DNA of 64,000 nucleotides from Chrysomallon squamiferum. Lineage: Eukaryota; Mollusca; Gastropoda; Neomphalida; Peltospiridae. The notes under the pieces were generated by a model. It worked only from the letters and a program-made list of their open reading frames with translations. It was not told where the DNA came from and ran no database searches. The stretch is from contig CM022665.1 in NCBI GenBank assembly GCA_012295275.1, forward strand, positions 46,599,095 through 46,663,094, given 5' to 3'. A program made the translations under genes and the position numbers. Of the stretch, positions 59,767 through 64,000 are shown in pieces (the stretch's first letter is position 1; each line of letters begins with the position of its first letter).

Positions 59767-61401
59767 AATAAAATAAAATAAAATAAAATAAAATAAAATA
59801 AAATAAATGAAACGCGAACTATTACGTTTTCGGACCTGGGTGATGAACTGATTCAACTAAACAGGAATACACACAAAAACAAATGTTTGCTGATTAACAG
59901 TAATAAAATATAAAAATATAAAAAGGATAACAACATGAGACAATATGCTTTTTTTTTTTTTTTTTTTTTTTTTTTTCTTTCTTTGAAAATGAACATGACG
60001 GAGAAAGAATCAATAACGCAAACACACAGCTCTTATTTTGAATAGTGAAAGAAAACAAATATTGATACAGACCCGTATTGGAGACATTAAAAAAAAAAAA
60101 AGAAATGAAAAAAAGATTAATAATAATATGGTTGAAATGTATTCGAAACCATAACACATTTCAAAACTGTACATTTGTTTTCTTAATTATAAAAAAAAGA
60201 AAAAAAAAAAAAAAAAACAAACAAACAAATCCTCCTAAATCCAAAACAAATTAAGTAAAAAGTTAGATGCAACACAAACAGATTTAGTATAATAATGATA
60301 AAACAAAGTAAAATCTCTGATTTTGTTTTGTGGGATATTTCAGTTGGCAGAAGTGAATATTTTTATTAAGATTTATCTTTTAACAACTTGCCTGATCTTG
60401 TAATAGAAAAAGCTTAATTATGATATATATATATATTTTCCTTTAATATGAAGATGTCAAAATGTCATTATAAATAAATAAATTTGAAAAAAAATAATAA
60501 TAAAACTGCTGCAACTAAAGGTAGATAACTCTGTCACATAACTGTTGCCTGCAGCTTGAAGAATTTACAAAACTTATATTACATCTGTGTTGATTTAAAA
60601 AAACGAAGATTACTTACTTTAATTAATATATTACTTCTGTACCTGAATTTTTTCTTGTGTATTTTATTTATGATTATTATTTTTTAGCATTCTCTTTAAT
60701 ATTTTTGGTTAAAGTTTTGATTACACATCCTGTATCATTTATCAAGCATACAAAATAACCCAGCAGTTTAAAATGATAGAGACTGGATTCATTTTGTTCT
60801 TTTTGGAAAATCTTCACACATCATTTTTTAATTCATTCTCTCTCTCCTTTTCTTTCTAATCATGCTGCCTTGAATTCATATTAAGAAATGTCTATTTTTG
60901 AAATGGAAAGAAAGAAAAAAAAAAAAAAAAAACGTTTCTGGGGAAAAAAAAAAGAGAAAAAGAAATGACAGTTTAGCCGTAAGCACTGGTAAAACTTGAA
61001 ATCAGTAAATTGTTTTTATTATCCTGCCACAGATGTTTCTAATTAGCTTAATTACAGTTTATTTGTGTCTAGAATGTTGAGGGTTGGGGGAAAAAAAAAA
61101 AAAAAAAGATGAAGGAATGTTAATTTAAATCTCCAAATGCTGGCAGTTAATCAAGGAAATTTAACCATTTTTAGCAGAAAAAAAAAAAAAAAGAATCATT
61201 TGTTATCATCATTTAAAAAAAAGTTTTATTTTAAGAAAAGTAAATATCAATAATAAAAATTTAACATTAAAAACTATATATATATATAATTTTTTAGTTA
61301 TTGGTAATACAAATTTTATCATGGTTTTAAAATGCTTATTATTTTAAATAAGTAATATCGAAGAGGATGTGTCTGATGAATTGTACAAAATATTAATAAA
61401 A

Positions 61402-61432
<31 letters not shown>

Positions 61433-61685
61433 TAAAATAAAGAAATAATTTGAAACCTTTAAGAAAAAAAACAACAATAAACCAAATGGTACAGACTCTG
61501 TGAGGTAAATATGACTGTGTGAAAAAAAAATGAAAGCTAATCTATTTATATTGTTAATATCATACTGTAAAACTGTCCTGAGAAGAAAAATGTCACAACA
61601 TTAATGAACTGTGGCATTACAACCACCGTAAACAGTTCAAATACATCTCGCAAGCTTCCAACTCTAAGAGTTGTTTAATACAAAC
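58990..61685. other. No gene recognised
   Basis: AT-rich with a (TA)n run at 59431-59450, (AAAT)/(AAAATA) runs at 59739-59806, T run 59949-59976 and A runs near 60190, 60915 and 61090. No exon chain found. Confidence 0.55.
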
Positions 61686-62145
61686 CTTTACTAATAACAA
61701 AGTATAAAAAAATAACAAGAAAATAAACGGAGTGCTGATATTTTTTTTTTTTTTTTTTTTGAAACACTAACCACCTGAGAGACACTGTTATTATACTTTA
61801 TTGTTAGGAAAGATTGTTGTGAATCACATAGAAGATTTCTTGTGTACTTCCAAGTCACAGAGGTTTTTTTTGAAACAAACCTCTGTTGGTAATTAAGTAT
61901 ATGATGAAAATGTTTATTTTTGAGAAACCAGCATGAACTTATTTTTATACTTTATTGTTAGGAAAGGTTTCTGAGAATCACCTATAGACTGATTATGTTT
62001 TCAAAATTTCTTGTCTACTTTGAAGTCAAAGATTTATTTAAGACAATGTTTGTTAATAATAAAGTATAAAAATAATTTGAAGGTTGACATTTTTCTTTTA
62101 TTTAAATCAGTCTTAAGATGGTATTTATACTTTATTGTTAGGAAA
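61686..62145. repeat. Tandem units with inverted ends (MITE-like)
   Basis: 'tatactttattgttaggaaa' occurs at about 61793, 61946 and 62126; its near reverse complement 'actaataacaaagtataaa' or 'ttaataataaagtataaa' occurs at about 61689 and 62053. Unit spacing is about 155-175 bases. Units could fold into hairpins. Confidence 0.65.
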
Positions 62146-62474
62146 GGTTGCTATTAGTCGCTTAAACAACTAACTGGAATTTTTCAGCACCATGTCAGTT
62201 CATGGTTGCTTTTTCAGTTTCATATGATAGAATTCCATATTCATGTTTGAAAAATATTTTTGTAAATTAAAAAAAAATGTAATAATAATAAAAAAATAGT
62301 AAAGATTGCTTGCAGGTATCTTACTTAGTTTCACAAACAGTTTTTGAAACATCAGTGTAATTAAGACATTTTGATACATGACAAAAACATTAATCAAAAC
62401 ATACATACATACATTGTAAGTTGGTACATACACATAGCCAAATGTGTCGACAAAATCGAACAGTCTGATACCAA

Positions 62475-62640
62475 GTGGAAGGGGGTGGGTTCTGGGAAAC
62501 CACACCCTTTGATATGTGCACCTGAATTTTTTCTCACTCTCGAAGATTTCGCAGGGGGGTGGGGGGGACACCTGAAGCTGGAGGGCAGAACCAGGGTTCC
62601 ACGCCCCTCCATACAGTGTCAGTCTGTGGGGGGGGGTATC
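62475..62640. other. G-rich island
   Basis: Three clusters of G runs on the plus strand (62481-62496, 62553-62568, 62629-62637) within an otherwise AT-rich region. G-quadruplex formation is possible. The overlapping reading frames show no recognised domain. Confidence 0.6.
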
Positions 62641-62659
62641 CATCTATCTCTCATGCTGA

Positions 62660-63708
62660 TGTGGTCCACTGTAACTGTGAATGATTTCTGGTGGGCAGTG
62701 GTGAAATTTAGATTTTCTGTCGTCATCATCTACTATCTTTCTAGCTGAGATAAATGCTACTTTTTATTTTTGATACAATAGAGTGCTGTCTATGCTATAA
62801 GACATGGTTTTCTAATCAGAAGACTAGGGACAAAGTTTGTTTTTGAATTACCAATATATATTTGTTGGCAGTATTATTATATTTTTTTTCATTTTTTTGT
62901 TTTAATAAAATTAATGGCAGTGGAAGGGTTTTCATTTTGAAGATGTTTTTTTCCTTTGTTCTCAAAATGATATATAAATATTTATATATTAATGGATTTT
63001 GGTTTTTTTTTCCCAATGGATTTATTTTCTTTCTTAAATCACCATTATTCTAACTGGAAATTTAATTATTATATTATTATTTATTATTATTATTATATTT
63101 TATATATATATATTGGGATGCTGTGGTGGAAAGAGAAAAGTATTTTAAGTTATTTAATAGAGTATTTAAAATTCTCTCTGTGGGATTTGAAAGAAAGTAA
63201 AATAAATAATTATTCTGGAATTGGTTATTTTGTGAAACAAAGATTAATTTTTCTTAAACGTGGTGACTTAGGTTGTTAAATGACTAGTTTCTAGAAACAA
63301 AATGAATGTGTAACAACAACAACAGCAGCAACAACAACAACAAATGAGGTCTACCTATCACACAGATTCACACTGTTGACTAGTGCTCAATATCAAAGTT
63401 TTTTCTAATTCTGTTGAGGTCATTAAATCTATCACAGAAGAGAAAATAGTTAACTACTGTTTACAAAGAACATTTGTAAATAAATAAATAAATAAATTAA
63501 TAAATAAATATTCTTTTTCTCTCTCTCTCTCTCACTGACAATTGAAAGGTTACTGAGGTTAAAAATCCAATCACTGAAAATCTTTTTTTTATTCTGCATG
63601 TTATTTACCTTACTGTCATTTTTGACATGGTTATAAGTACCAAGGTTTTTTAAAGATTTTTTTTTTTGTTATGTAATTTATTTTACTTGTCTTGTTTAAT
63701 CAGTTATG

Positions 63709-63753
<45 letters not shown>

Positions 63754-63942
63754 AACACACAGACAAATGGGAAAATCACATATTTAAAAAAAAAATAATT
63801 AGAAATTCATCACACAGTCTTATGACAATAAACCTAACATGAAATAACAAACTCTCAACATTGAAATATCATTATGGGGTAGAAGAAATGTTATATGTCC
63901 TTTTTTGTTTTTTTCAATAAATATTTTAAATAATAACAACAA

Positions 63943-63974
<32 letters not shown>

Positions 63975-64000
63975 CCTTTGGCGAGATGTGAGGTTGTTGT
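62660..64000. other. Right edge, no gene recognised
   Basis: Contains ATT/AT repeats at 63070-63115, (CAA)n near 63315-63342, (AAAT) at 63480-63510, (AC)n at 63713-63752 and poly-A at 63950-63971. No coding exon seen. Confidence 0.55.

Noticed and set aside
62200-62643. 147-residue minus-strand frame
   Set aside because: No recognised domain, and the reading frame runs from G-rich sequence into an AT-rich tail; no splice or start support.

Overview
This is animal nuclear DNA: intron-rich, very AT-rich, and crowded with microsatellites and minisatellites. Two protein-coding genes can be read from conserved exons joined by GT-AG introns with matching phases. The protein sequences and repeat load suggest an invertebrate, probably a lophotrochozoan such as a mollusc. 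That placement is inference; nothing in the window fixes the species.

Left end, plus strand (553-5780): the last five coding exons of a SETD4-like SET-domain lysine methyltransferase. They cover the end of the SET domain, the C-terminal helical domain and the stop. The 5' part lies beyond the left edge. The last intron carries a dead 513-bp pogo/Tigger-type DNA transposon with terminal inverted repeats, a TA target duplication and a recognisable helix-turn-helix remnant.

Middle left (5781-15559): about 9.8 kb without genes, holding three large tandem arrays (periods 52, 41 and 25 bp) and many simple repeats. SETD4 and the next gene converge tail to tail across it.

Main body, minus strand (49683 down to 15560): REV3L, the catalytic subunit of DNA polymerase zeta, read in 34 coding exons (numbered here from the first coding exon). 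It has the B-family N-terminal domain, a giant 6.1-kb central exon, a REV7-binding motif and a degenerate second one, polymerase motifs A and B, and the two C-terminal cysteine clusters. The copy is odd in two ways. Single-base frame changes occur at five places, mostly at or near homopolymers. The exon that should carry catalytic motif C (the DTDS aspartates) is not found; in its place is a tandem array of about five truncated copies of that exon's 5' end. Several other REV3L introns hold minisatellites whose units span the downstream acceptor and the first exon bases.

Right end (49703-64000): no protein gene recognised. It contains simple repeats, a tRNA-like fragment, a candidate promoter/first exon with a CRE palindrome, an array of inverted-repeat-ended units and a G-rich island.
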